Notes under the pieces: generated by a model
Seen by the model: the letters and a program-made list of their open reading frames with translations, nothing else
Database searches by the model: none
Told to the model about the DNA's origin: nothing
Assembly (NCBI RefSeq): GCF_963855985.1
Contig: NC_087095.1
Span: forward strand, 3,110,001-3,174,000
Source of the DNA: Ostrinia nubilalis
Taxonomy: Eukaryota > Arthropoda > Insecta > Lepidoptera > Crambidae
Reading direction: 5' to 3'
Length of the DNA: 64,000 nucleotides
Shown: in pieces, positions 33,769-43,747 of the stretch
Position numbering within the stretch: the stretch's first letter is position 1
Layout: each line of letters begins with the position of its first letter
Program-made: the position numbers and the translations under genes

Positions 33769-34042
33769 TGAACGGAATTTACATCTTTCACTACGAGGGA
33801 TATTTATTAATTGAAAGGCTTTGTTATAATATGTAAAATGTAAAATTATATTGCTTCAAATAAAATAAATTACATTTCGTTTTGGTAGAAAATTCAAGAC
33901 AAAAGAAAAAAGTGACAGTCGATGAAAAAACGCAAAAAAGTAAAAAGTATTTTCTAACCGGCCAGGCGCGCGACCAATGAGTTTGGTATGCAACCTCAAA
34001 ATTGTATTCATTACTTATAGGTCATCAAAACGGACCTGAACA
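33769..34042 (-). repeat. BEL/Pao 3' LTR
   Basis: 274 bases, minus strand, differing from the 5' copy at one visible position. The purine-rich GCGGGCGGAAA just upstream (34043-34053 in plus coordinates) is the likely polypurine tract. Confidence 0.92.
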
Positions 34043-34356
34043 TTTCCGCCCGCTAAAGGACATAACTCCAGAATGTCCTTTACCTACTTTGTTAAACAAA
34101 ACAAGAACCAAACAATAATCAAACCCATACTATACAGTTCAAAGTTAAAGTAAACTATGTACACGATAAGCTTAACAAAAATAAACTTCCTTGCCTTCAG
34201 CGGGCATAATAGTAATAAATACTACTAAATAGTTAACGTAGCACATACTCTTAACTAAAACATACTTACTCATTGTGATTAAAAAATAATAATAATAAGT
34301 TTACTTCAACTATACAAACAAAGAGAAGTGCTACCACAAAATATTAATCATAAGAA

Positions 34357-34600
34357 TCAAGTAATTTTAACATGCACATCACATTTACATTTCAACTTAA
34401 AATTACAATAATTAATTATTCCGCTAATGGAAACACACAAATTTTGGACACAGGTCTTTTGATCAAATAATTTTGTAACCACTCGGGTGATTTGATCAGG
34501 GCCAGGATGTTTCTGCTCGACTCTACCCAACAACCACCTGCCAGGAGGCATGCCATCTTCTTTGATCAAAACCACGTCACCCAGTTTATTTAGTTACCTT
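34357..34600 (-). pseudogene. BEL/Pao integrase carboxy-terminal remnant
   Basis: The minus strand encodes GDVVLIKEDGMPPGRWLLG followed by RVEQKHPGPD and RVVTKLF, the conserved segment at the end of BEL/Pao integrase polyproteins. Everything between this and the start of RNase H is gone. The deletion joint lies near 34590-34600, next to the VEDAEGN codons. Confidence 0.8.
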
Positions 34601-34614
34601 CGGCATCTTCTACC

Positions 34615-37600
34615 CTAATATACATTACAGCTGCATAAGTTGTTTTTTGACGCATTCGAAAAACCATTGAATTGGACTTGTTTATCAGAAGTTTTTGTGT
34701 GTAACCAGCGCGGGATTCTCACATTCTTCAATGCATTCAAAATATCACGGTAAGTACACCATTTGCTTAATAATTCGCTTGGCAGCTCTTCATCCCAGAC
34801 GATACCAGCCAACCATAGTTGTTGAATCACCGTTTTTGCTATAATGATGCTTGGAGCCAGCCAGCCTAGCGGATCAAATAGTCTACTTATATCAGACAAA
34901 ACTCTTCTTTTTGTTACAGGTTCTATTAGAGCAGGAAGATCAACCGAGTACTGAAAGGAATCAGTACGTGGATCCCAGGTAAGTCCCAAGATTTTTGTTA
35001 TATTTGCATCCATTTCTATCTTGATACCTTCATCTTTATCTCTCACATCTTCCTTTATTTTATGTAGTAATTCCATACTATTACTTATCCATTTTTGTAA
35101 CTGAAAGCCACCCTTCGCTAATGTAGCTTTTATTTCGCTGTAAATAGAATAACCATCATCTACATTTTCAGTTCCTGTCATGAGGTCATCCATATAGAAA
35201 TCATTCAGAATGATTTCCTTTATCCTTGGAGATTCCTGAGCTTCATCGTACGCTACTTGCTGCAACGCGCGAACTGCTAAAAATGGCGCGCAAGCGGTTC
35301 CAAATGTAACCGTTAGGAGTTCGTGCTCTTCGATTTCCTTTTCAGGATTATCTCTCCACAGTATACGTTGAAAAGACGTATCTTCTCTGTCTACAAGCAC
35401 CTGTCGATACATCTTTACAATATCAGCTACTATGCAGATGAGATGTTTTCTCCAACGCATAATGATGTGTCGAAGATCCGCTTGCAAGGTAGGCCCTACC
35501 ATCAAGTTATCATTCAAAGATATTCCATTACTACCTTTGCAGGATGCATCGAATACGACACGAACCTTTGTCGTTGCTCTGTCTTCGCGGATTACAGCAT
35601 GATGGGGTAAGTATAAACCTTTTTTATTAACTTCCTGCTTCGTCACTTTTACCATGTGGTTCAATTCTGTATATTCATGTATCACTTGACTATAGTCAAT
35701 TTTCAATTTTATGTTCTTTAACAGTTTAGCTTCCAAACCCTTAAATCTCTTTTCAGCTATTTGTTTAGATCCACCTTCTGCACAGCTTCGAATATCATCC
35801 TTGAACGGCAGTCTGACTACATAACGACCACTTTCATCACGTCGTGTGGTGGCTACGAATAACTGTTCGCATTTTACCTCTTCTTCAGTCAACATCTTTT
35901 TGGCCACACAGGGTTCTCCTTCAAGCTCCCAGAATTTCTTCAACATGTCATCATTCTCCATACTTACATGCATAACTGTAGTGTTAGTAAATGAATGGAA
36001 ATCTGCTTCAACGAGTCCAGACAGTATCCAGCCAAAAGTCGTTTCTTGTGCTAACACCCGGCTAGATGCACTGCGTTCAATACCTGCTCGAACTACTTGA
36101 CTGTACACTTCAGCACCTAGCAGGACGTCAATTTTATTTGGCTTATAATATTCCGGATCAGCAAGGTCTCCTATTGTTAACCCTAACAAATCTACAGGGC
36201 ATGCTTCTACGGATGGAAGAAGAGATGTTATTGCCTTTAAAACGTAAACGTTAATCTGCATGTTGAAAGTTGGATCAAACCTCGACTTTAAGTGTAAAGT
36301 CACGTATGATTTAGACAACAAAGTATTGTCTCCCCCTACACCTGTCACAGTGTGTTTACTAAAGTTTTTCTTTAGTCCTAAGTACTGAACCATTGATTCA
36401 GTTATAAAAGAGCCTTGCGAACCTTGATCTAACAAGGCTCGCATTTCACGGTAAGTGCCATCCCTCGACTTGGCTTTAACCAATGCTGTTGGTAACAGAA
36501 CAGTTTCTTTACAATTTCCAGTCGATAAACATGACACAACTTTATCATCAAGATTTCCTACCTTTGTGCTTGAATTAGCCGTTCCTTCCGCCCGCATGGC
36601 AGAATTGACGCCCTTCGTCGAGTTATCCCCCATAGATTGCGATAAATCGCTGGGATGCAACAATGTATTATGACGCTTTTTGCAAATATGGCATCTGAAA
36701 GTAGTTTTGCAAGCCTTGGCAGGGTGATTATTGTATAAACAAATAAAACACAAACCTTTCTCCTGAGCAAAACACCGGCGAGTTTCGTTACTTTCCTGTG
36801 CAAACTTTTTACACTTTGTAATTTTATGGCTATCGTTACAATAACTGCAAGTTATACTATAGGTATTATTTTGTGCATGATACGAATGAGAACTTTTACT
36901 TACAGCCCTATCAGAACTGGTCCTGTCTTGTAAGTTTTCTAAACAACGGAATCGGCTAGTTAAAAACTGAGAAAACTGATCATAAGTTGGCAATTCATCA
37001 GTTCCGACTGATGAAACATTTAACTCCCAGGCCTTTCTAGTTTCTTTATCGAGTTTTCCGCCGATTAAATGTATGATAAATATATCCCAAGAGGAGATAT
37101 CTACCCCTAAGTTTTTCATGGATTCTAAACAATCAGAAGTTGTGCTTAATAATTGTTTGATTTCCTGAGCCGATTCTGTGTTTAGACATTTTTGATTGAA
37201 CAACCGTTTTAGTATATTGTTAGCTAAATATTTTTTATTATTATACATACTCTCAAGCTTTTCCCAGCTGCTCAAGTAGTTTTCAGCTGTAACTGAAATA
37301 TTTTTTAAAAGTTGCGCAGCATCTCCCACAAGATAAGCTTTCAAGTAGTATAATTTTTGTGCTGAATCTAAAGTATTATTATTGTGAACCAGTCCTGTGA
37401 ACAAATCTCTGAAAGTTTGCCACTCTAAGTACCTACCTGAAAATGTAGGTATTTTTATTTCAGGTAATTTGAACTGCGTTGACTGTGGAGCTGATTCTTT
37501 GTGTGATTTGAAAGTAGGCAATGAAACTAACATATTTAATTTCTCCTTAATATGTGACTTGTAGTCCATGTACAATTCCTCTACCTCGTCAAACACATTG

Positions 37601-37827
37601 TCTTTATAATAATCAGACTCTTGCAGTTCATCCTCGTCAATGGTACTGACAATATCTTGTTGAGTTTTAAAAAAGACTGCCCAGTGCTGTTCTAATGTCT
37701 CCAACCTAGTTTCAAGATAAGCTTGACTTAACCTGTCTTTTGGACACTTTTTAAAATTTGTAAAAGCTCTTTCTATTGCGGCCTTAGTGGCCTCTTGAAC
37801 CTTAGCTAATGGTTCCATAGTTGACAA
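34615..37827 (-). CDS. BEL/Pao gag-protease-reverse transcriptase polyprotein, truncated
   Basis: 1070 codons from ATG at 37827. Residues about 105-300 are the gag-like DUF1759 region (KIPTFSGRYLEWQTFRDLF). Cys/His zinc knuckles lie near 327-385 (CSYCNDSHKITKC, CFICLYNNHPAKAC, CHICKKRHN). The aspartic protease motif LLDQGSQGSF is near 467. Reverse transcriptase spans about 690-940, with DIVKMYRQ as the first catalytic motif and FYMDDLMTG near 878. The frame then enters the linker and the first RNase H strand, where a homopolymer A run breaks the frame and the stop follows. The usual RNase H Asp is Asn here (FSNAS). Gag, protease and reverse transcriptase look intact, but with no integrase the copy cannot insert by itself. 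Confidence 0.9.
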   Translation of the reverse strand: MSTMEPLAKVQEATKAAIERAFTNFKKCPKDRLSQAYLETRLETLEQHWAVFFKTQQDIVSTIDEDELQESDYYKDNVFDEVEELYMDYKSHIKEKLNMLVSLPTFKSHKESAPQSTQFKLPEIKIPTFSGRYLEWQTFRDLFTGLVHNNNTLDSAQKLYYLKAYLVGDAAQLLKNISVTAENYLSSWEKLESMYNNKKYLANNILKRLFNQKCLNTESAQEIKQLLSTTSDCLESMKNLGVDISSWDIFIIHLIGGKLDKETRKAWELNVSSVGTDELPTYDQFSQFLTSRFRCLENLQDRTSSDRAVSKSSHSYHAQNNTYSITCSYCNDSHKITKCKKFAQESNETRRCFAQEKGLCFICLYNNHPAKACKTTFRCHICKKRHNTLLHPSDLSQSMGDNSTKGVNSAMRAEGTANSSTKVGNLDDKVVSCLSTGNCKETVLLPTALVKAKSRDGTYREMRALLDQGSQGSFITESMVQYLGLKKNFSKHTVTGVGGDNTLLSKSYVTLHLKSRFDPTFNMQINVYVLKAITSLLPSVEACPVDLLGLTIGDLADPEYYKPNKIDVLLGAEVYSQVVRAGIERSASSRVLAQETTFGWILSGLVEADFHSFTNTTVMHVSMENDDMLKKFWELEGEPCVAKKMLTEEEVKCEQLFVATTRRDESGRYVVRLPFKDDIRSCAEGGSKQIAEKRFKGLEAKLLKNIKLKIDYSQVIHEYTELNHMVKVTKQEVNKKGLYLPHHAVIREDRATTKVRVVFDASCKGSNGISLNDNLMVGPTLQADLRHIIMRWRKHLICIVADIVKMYRQVLVDREDTSFQRILWRDNPEKEIEEHELLTVTFGTACAPFLAVRALQQVAYDEAQESPRIKEIILNDFYMDDLMTGTENVDDGYSIYSEIKATLAKGGFQLQKWISNSMELLHKIKEDVRDKDEGIKIEMDANITKILGLTWDPRTDSFQYSVDLPALIEPVTKRRVLSDISRLFDPLGWLAPSIIIAKTVIQQLWLAGIVWDEELPSELLSKWCTYRDILNALKNVRIPRWLHTKTSDKQVQFNGFSNASKNNLCSCNVY

Positions 37828-38321
37828 AATTCAACAATATAATAATATGTATAAAACAAGTAAAAGAAAAATACACACGCACAGCAAAATATACAGTTAA
37901 TAAAACAAAAAACAAGTAAACATGAAAAAATGCAACGTTAGTAATGTAAATGTTCAAAGTTAATTTTCTAATATCTTCTTTTCGTTTCCAAGTAAATAAT
38001 GTTTAAACTACTCACGATTGCACTCTCACAACACACACTTGAAGATGATATTACGTGCACCATCAGCTGCTAGGCTCGTACTTCTTTTCTTACTCACGCT
38101 CGCTTTGCTCGTTCGAATTTAGCGCTCCCTAGCGCTCCTTGGCTGCCGCCAACCGCTGCCAACGACTTAACTGCTCCTCCCGTACGCTTATTATCTAGTC
38201 TCCATTCAGAGACCGGACCCTTCCACTGCCGTGTGGACTCCGAAATAGCAGCTTGCTATCCGGTTTTTACGTACAGGCGGTATTCCACCATGGACTACCG
38301 AAACTTCCCTACCACTTTCAA

Positions 38322-38344
38322 AGCCAATCCGGCTCGAAGGACCA
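38322..38344 (-). promoter_or_regulatory. BEL/Pao primer-binding site
   Basis: Immediately inside the 5' LTR the minus strand reads TGGTCCTTCGAGCCGGATTG, starting with TGG to pair with a tRNA CCA end. This sequence is typical of BEL-type elements. Confidence 0.7.
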
Positions 38345-38618
38345 TGAACGGAATTTACATCTTTCACTACGAGAGATATTTATTAATTGAAAGGCTTTGT
38401 TATAATATGTAAAATGTAAAATTATATTGCTTCAAATAAAATAAATTACATTTCGTTTTGGTAGAAAATTCAAGACAAAAGAAAAAAGTGACAGTCGATG
38501 AAAAAACGCAAAAAAGTAAAAAGTATTTTCTAACCGGCCAGGCGCGCGACCAATGAGTTTGGTATGCAACCTCAAAATTGTATTCATTACTTATAGGTCA
38601 TCAAAACGGACCTGAACA
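38345..38618 (-). repeat. BEL/Pao 5' LTR
   Basis: 274 bases; begins TGTTCAGGTCCGTTTTGATG on the minus strand. Followed inward by about 0.5 kb of leader before the polyprotein ATG. Confidence 0.92.
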
Positions 38619-38623
38619 CCTTA

Positions 38624-39222
38624 ACTTATAGAAGTAATTAATTCTATCTCAGATTTATTATAAATGTATGAAACTGAATAATACTCGTAGCATACGTGAT
38701 AATTATCTGTAAAACGTTAAAGTGTATTATAATTATATGACTGATTAGTGTAAGTTAGTACGTAAATCAGAAAGTATTACTTATATGTATTAAACGGATA
38801 TAATAATAATAAAATTCGTTATAACTTTTCTATAAGTTGGCTTATGAAAAGCACTTTTATTTCCCTTTTCCTACATAACAAAGTTATGGTTATAGAACTT
38901 ATGGTTGAGACAAATATAACAACGGTCTTACAAGTTACAACTCGAGACGTGGACAAAGAAACTGAGAATACGAGCTTGTATTTCTTGGAGTAATAATATT
39001 TTTAAGTTAACCCCAAAAATACCAGGACAAATAATTTTTTGAAAGTTTTAAGGGTAGTCCCTAAAATAAACATTGAAATACTTAGCTACTTTAGTTACTT
39101 TATGGCAAAAATAAATGAACCATCCTACACCAAAATGATGGCAATGGCCAAAGAATATGAATTTGAATAGCAGAAATTCTGCGAGCATAAATAAGCACAA
39201 ATCAATATAATTCTATTCAAAA
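38624..39222. other. intergenic, nothing recognised
   Basis: No supported feature. Confidence 0.4.
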
Positions 39223-39600
39223 CTAGCGGCCACCCGCGACTTCGTACGCGTAGATCCCGTTTTACCCCCTTCATCTATCTTACGCGCTTTAGATTTTTCA
39301 TACAAAAGGATTTTCCCGCTAATTCCCGTTCCCGTGGGAATTCCTAAGTATACTATTACCTGCCCAGGAGTATGAAGAATAATTGTACCATGTTTCGTTA
39401 AAATCCGTCGAGTAGTTTTTGTTTCTATAAGGAACATACAGACAGACAGACAAGACAGACAGACAGACAAAAATTTTACTGATTGCATTTTTGGCATCAG
39501 TATCGATCACAAATCACCCCCTGATAGTTATTTTGAAAATATATTTCATGTACAGAATTTACCTCTCTATAGATTTATTATAAGTAGGTATAGATTTTAG
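39223..39600 (-). mobile_element. LINE 3' end (reverse of GCGGGCGGCCGCTAGT type)
   Basis: ACTAGCGGCCACCCGCGACT head, CGTAGATCCCGTTTTACCCC block, CCCGTTCCCGTGGGAATTCC block, an ACAGACAGACAG run and a GTATCGATCAC / TTATTATAAGTA tail. The copy at 50084-50545 is closely related and contains an extra internal duplication. Confidence 0.7.
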
Positions 39601-40894
39601 ATGGATAGTCAACAGTCTACAGAGTTCCTACAGCCCTGTTTTATTGGTCCTTTACTCTCAAAGGATAGGTACTGTCGGAAAATCATACTTAGCGGATCAA
39701 TCCATTTTCGCAAAAGTAGACGGCAAACTCAACAGCGAGAAAGTTTGCGATGTAAATAACAGTAGTGTATTATTTATGCTGTAGCTATAGACAATGGCAC
39801 ATCGTAGAAACTGTCGTATCAGTTATAATAGGCGTTATAAGCAAAAAAGGGTTAAGTAGAAAAATGTTTGCCCACAGCTCTGTGAGGTTCTAAAATAATA
39901 AAGATTCCATCCTAGATAAAATCAGTAACTAAGAATTTTCTTACAATGTTCTCTCATGACAGTCCATGACTAAGTACTTACTTACGAGTACTTATCTGTT
40001 TTAAACAATCTTTAACTTAGAATAAACCCTTTATCTTGAATCATGAAACTCATTTTATTCTTGCTTGAGCAAAGAGAGCTATTCTTGAACTAACGCGTCT
40101 AGTTGGCATGGAATTTAAACAGTACAAGTCCATTCCAAGCGTACGTGCTTATCAGATTTTGATCTCTACCTGTATTTGCCGAGAAATTTAAATTTGCAAA
40201 ATCTTTTTCATCAAATTGCTCATGTGTACCACACGAACCATGTACTGTTTATACATAGTTATAGAGCGAAGACTATTTTATTTCGCTAGTCAAATAACCG
40301 AAAAAAATAACGAGAGTGCTCAACGTTTATTCAAGTTGCTGCAGTACTAAATCATTAGTTTTTCCACAGAATAGCAGTTATATTTTGGGTTTCCACCCTA
40401 GAGCATGATACATTATGAGTGGTTTTGGTTTTTGGTTTCAACATGTTTTTAGTAAAACCAAGAACCATGAAAATATTTTCTATCTTTCTTTCCTTCTTAC
40501 ATTCCGGTTCATACCCTGCCTGGTCTGTTGTTATATCTAGAAGAAAAAGAAGCACCTAAACAAACCAAAGTCGAACACTTTGGTGTACTTATTTCGATGA
40601 CATCGCATTTTATCAAAGTATTATTAAGTAGGTCTCTCTCTTTACCTTACTTTCAGTTCGAATTTGATAGCAACATCTTCTGATATGAAAGGTAATTTGA
40701 ATTTCTTCTTTAAATTCAAATTGAATCTAGTGTTTGCAGCAGAGCAGTAAATAAGTAGATACTCTACAGTCTTTAAGTGTAGTAAGAGTTGACTTTCGCA
40801 ATTTCTAGATTAGAAATCCTCTGTATAGTCCCACCGACCCCCACCTTCATAATAGGGATGTTTCCTGGGTAAAAAAGCAAGAGTTTTAATTAGT
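39601..40894. other. intergenic, nothing recognised
   Basis: 1.3 kb with no supportable gene or element. Confidence 0.4.
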
Positions 40895-41152
40895 CCGTCA
40901 GTTAGCTTATCAAAAAATACTCGACACGTTTTTTTCACTTTATCAAACTAATGAAAATGTAAAGAGATAAAGCGTGCCGAAGTTCTAAAGAAAAGGCCCG
41001 TGACGTCAATGAGTGCTCAAAAGTGCAGCACTTTGTGACGTCGCGAGGAACTTCAACGCACTATAACTTGGTAATTATTTGTTTGATTGACAATCAAAAA
41101 TATACGATATACGTGTCCAATATTTTTTTATATTATAATTAACGGACTAAAA
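40895..41152. mobile_element. possible short TIR element
   Basis: TTAGTCCGT-type ends face each other (TTAATTAGTCCGTCAG at the left, the complement of TTTAGTCCGTTAA at the right). A second inverted pair, CGACACG and CGTGCCG, lies inside. Ends are short and imperfect. Confidence 0.4.
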
Positions 41153-41351
41153 AATTTTTTTTAGGAAACTAGCCTAATAGGCTAGTAATAATAATAATAT
41201 TATATCAGTACAATGTGCCTCCTGAACTTAAAAGGTTTCATTTTAAAGTCAAAATAACTGCTACTTCTAAGTTCTTCAAATTGTAGAATCTAGTTGAATC
41301 ATTAAAAAATCCTGGAAGTAATAAGTAATAAGCACTCTTTTAAAATGTTTA

Positions 41352-41478
41352 AGCTCCGTTGCACCACCTTACTTTAACCGTAACTATAATGATAACCGGT
41401 CTTTTTGATGGAATTTGATAGAATTTTTTGAAGTTTGTTATAGTTACGATGATTAAAGGAAGATGGTGCAAAACAGTC
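41352..41478. mobile_element. MITE related to 4485-4604
   Basis: 127 bases with TTGCACCACCTTACTTTAAC near the left end and GATGGTGCAA near the right, TA on each side, and an internal GATAACCGGTCTTTTTGATG shared with 4485-4604. Confidence 0.65.
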
Positions 41479-41719
41479 TAAGAAAATATTGACGGTAAGT
41501 ACATAATATTTCTGGATAGAAATAACTGTTGTTACCGGGAAAACACAGCAATGACGTTGAGAATGACAATCCTGTGTATTGTTTTACCTAAATCGTCGGT
41601 AATTGTGACGAGTGACGCAACCTTACGTGGTTGATTCAAATTCATGGGATTTCCTCCTGATTAGTCGCGTGCTACAAATATTATATTTGAGAAGTAGGGT
41701 AAGAGATTCGGGGCGACGT

Positions 41720-42114
41720 AGTTATGTCCTCCAACATGCCATCACGCATTATCCAAGTACCTAAATAAGCATTAAGATAACGAAATAAGCATATTAAGCA
41801 TTTATCATTGATATCATATTACAATAACAACCTAAACTGCTGATGCTGAGTCGGGATAATTGAAATCAACATCCTGCAGTTCCCGGTAGACGCCTCACGC
41901 CACCGGACCGATAATCAGCCCTATATAAGGAGCCCGTGATGATGGTATGCATACATTAGATTTTAGGCTTCCCACTTCGAAGCACCTTAGGCTAGTACCG
42001 TTCAATCGCTGAACATTTAGTTGTAATTTCTGTACTTTATAATTTCATTAAAAATCATTGAAAGTTTAAAGTTGTAGTTTTTTTATAAAGTCTGCTCGCC
42101 GCACAAACTTGACT
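41720..42114 (+). repeat. errantivirus 5' LTR
   Basis: 395 bases starting AGTTATGTCCTCC. A TATA box (CTATATAAGG) at 41921-41930 would start transcription near 41950; AATTTCATTAAAAATC lies downstream. Confidence 0.93.
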
Positions 42115-42131
42115 GGCGCAGCCGGTAGGAT
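42114..42131 (+). promoter_or_regulatory. errantivirus primer-binding site
   Basis: TGGCGCAGCCGGTAGGATC begins at the last base of the LTR. The TGGCGCAG start resembles the sites of 17.6/297-type errantiviruses, which use a serine tRNA; the tRNA identity here is inferred from that resemblance. Confidence 0.75.
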
Positions 42132-42240
42132 CTCGCGTCGCGATAATCAAAGTATAACGATTATATCGGTCTTGAGCAGTCGCGGTTAGGCTATCAAGTC
42201 TACAACGGCGGGATCCACGAACCAAACAAATAAGTCAAGC

Positions 42241-42300
42241 GGCACCAGCACCAGCAGCAGCACCAGCAGCAGCAGCAGCACCAGCAGCAGCAGCGGCACA
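42241..42300 (+). repeat. CAG/CAC trinucleotide run in the leader
   Basis: An interrupted CACCAG/CAGCAG array sits between primer site and gag. Nearby GGTGAGCGG and AAGTGAGTAA (42315-42332) are candidate splice donors for the env message. Confidence 0.7.
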
Positions 42301-42516
42301 CCGAGAAGATATGGGGGTGAGCGGCAAGTGAGTAAACCTTTTCGCTACCGTTCTTGTACCATTCTTCCCAAATTTTTGTAACGTTCTTTATCCCAAATCA
42401 TAATAAACGTTACTGCTCGTAGTTCCTTCCACTTTAAGGATTACGCCAGCGCTTAGTAATAGGAAAGAAATATTTTGAAATTGTATATTTTATCAGAAAA
42501 TTGTTAATTAATTAAA

Positions 42517-43725
42517 ATGGAACGTATAAATGTTATACCTAGTGAAATGTTAAATTTAATACCGAAGTTTGAAGGCGACGGTAAAACATTGAATTTATTC
42601 CTAAGGGAATGCCAATATGTTATAAATATATATAGAGGCCCTGATGAAAATGTAACACAAAACAGTTATGGATTTCATGCGATAACTAGTAGATTAGTAG
42701 GACGCGCAGCAGCATTGTTAAGCGAGCGCGAAGATATTAATACATGGATAGCATTAAAACAAGTGTTAACCCAGCATTTTGGAGACCCCAGATCGGAAGC
42801 TTGCATAGCGATCGAACTAGAACAAATTAAAATCAAACATGGAGAGTCGTATAGCGAGTTATGTCATCGTATTCAGAATGTTAAGAGCACGCTAATGTCC
42901 AAAGTCAACATGATTGAGGACGAAGGCATTAAAGCAGCTAAAGTAATTATTTACGATAATACCGCGTTAAATGTCTTTCTATTCAATCTAACTGAAGACA
43001 TGATTAGAGTGATTAGACTTAGAGGTTGCACCACATTAGAGCAAGCCCTAAGCATTGTAACTGAGGAGGAAAACTTCCAATTTCAGTATAATATGAAAAA
43101 TAAGAACAAAGGAGTCACACCTACTCCTAGTAAACCCAGTTTTACCCAATCTCAACCGGCATTTAAACCGAATTTCGTATCGCCAACTCAAGCATTTAAG
43201 TTTGGCATACCTTTCAATAATAATAATCCATTCAAACAAAACTTCACACCTTTCAATAGGTTTAACCCAAATGGACAAAACTTCAGATATAATATGCCAC
43301 AGAATCCTAATAATATGTCCAATCAACCCAAGTTTGTTTTCTCAAACCAGAATCCACAAAATTTCAGATTCCAGCCTAATCAAAATCCTAGACCTATTTA
43401 TAGGATGCCTAGCAATAATAACAATCACTACAGACCTAATCCATATTCGGTTCCAATGAATCGATTCAATCAATTCCCACAACAAAATAACCAATTTAAA
43501 TTCGGATTAAGCAACCCACCTTTGGCGCAGCGTCCCTCATACAAGTTGGACACTGATGTTTCAATGCGTTCAGCAGCTCCAATCCATCATAACTTAATAA
43601 AAATAACCCTGAAACCCCGGAAACACTCTTTTACGAGCCCGAGCCCGAGAGTCCCGAGGACCAGTACTATTATTACTACGACGGTCAGTACGAGGACGTA
43701 CCTCAGTATGAATCAGAGCAAATAG
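42517..43725 (+). CDS. errantivirus Gag, frame broken near its end
   Basis: 402 codons from ATG at 42517. Residues 1-200 form an alpha-helical capsid-like region (IPKFEGDGKTLNLFLRECQY at residues 15-34). The carboxy third is Asn/Gln/Phe/Pro-rich and has no CCHC zinc knuckle, as in many errantivirus Gags. The frame changes at or just before the A run 43599-43603. From there the family-typical acidic tail (NPETPETLFYEPEPE) is read in the next frame back and ends at TGA 43791-43793, while the original frame ends in a basic nonsense tail at 43725. The change could be a one-base loss or two-base gain in this copy, an assembly error, or recoding. No canonical slippery heptamer is seen there. Confidence 0.85.
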   Translation: MERINVIPSEMLNLIPKFEGDGKTLNLFLRECQYVINIYRGPDENVTQNSYGFHAITSRLVGRAAALLSEREDINTWIALKQVLTQHFGDPRSEACIAIELEQIKIKHGESYSELCHRIQNVKSTLMSKVNMIEDEGIKAAKVIIYDNTALNVFLFNLTEDMIRVIRLRGCTTLEQALSIVTEEENFQFQYNMKNKNKGVTPTPSKPSFTQSQPAFKPNFVSPTQAFKFGIPFNNNNPFKQNFTPFNRFNPNGQNFRYNMPQNPNNMSNQPKFVFSNQNPQNFRFQPNQNPRPIYRMPSNNNNHYRPNPYSVPMNRFNQFPQQNNQFKFGLSNPPLAQRPSYKLDTDVSMRSAAPIHHNLIKITLKPRKHSFTSPSPRVPRTSTIITTTVSTRTYLSMNQSK

Positions 43726-43747
43726 TAGAACCAGAAACTCATAATGA

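Larger units (their letters stand above)
33764..38623 (-). mobile_element. BEL/Pao LTR retrotransposon, internally deleted
   Basis: The element proper is 33769-38618 (4850 bases) between exact 5-base duplications CCTTA (33764-33768 and 38619-38623), the size expected for BEL/Pao. LTRs are 274 bases each with TG...CA ends. One base differs by eye (33798-33799 region, GGGA against GAGA), so the insertion is young. The primer site follows the 5' LTR directly. Typical full BEL/Pao elements are near 6-7 kb; this copy lacks RNase H and most of integrase. Confidence 0.92.

Noticed and set aside
35323..36673. Several plus-strand frames across the BEL/Pao polyprotein
   Set aside because: Shadows of the 1070-codon minus-strand frame.
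41700..41719. LTR starting further left than 41720
   Set aside because: Bases left of AGTTATG differ between the two LTR flanks, apart from the ACGT duplication.
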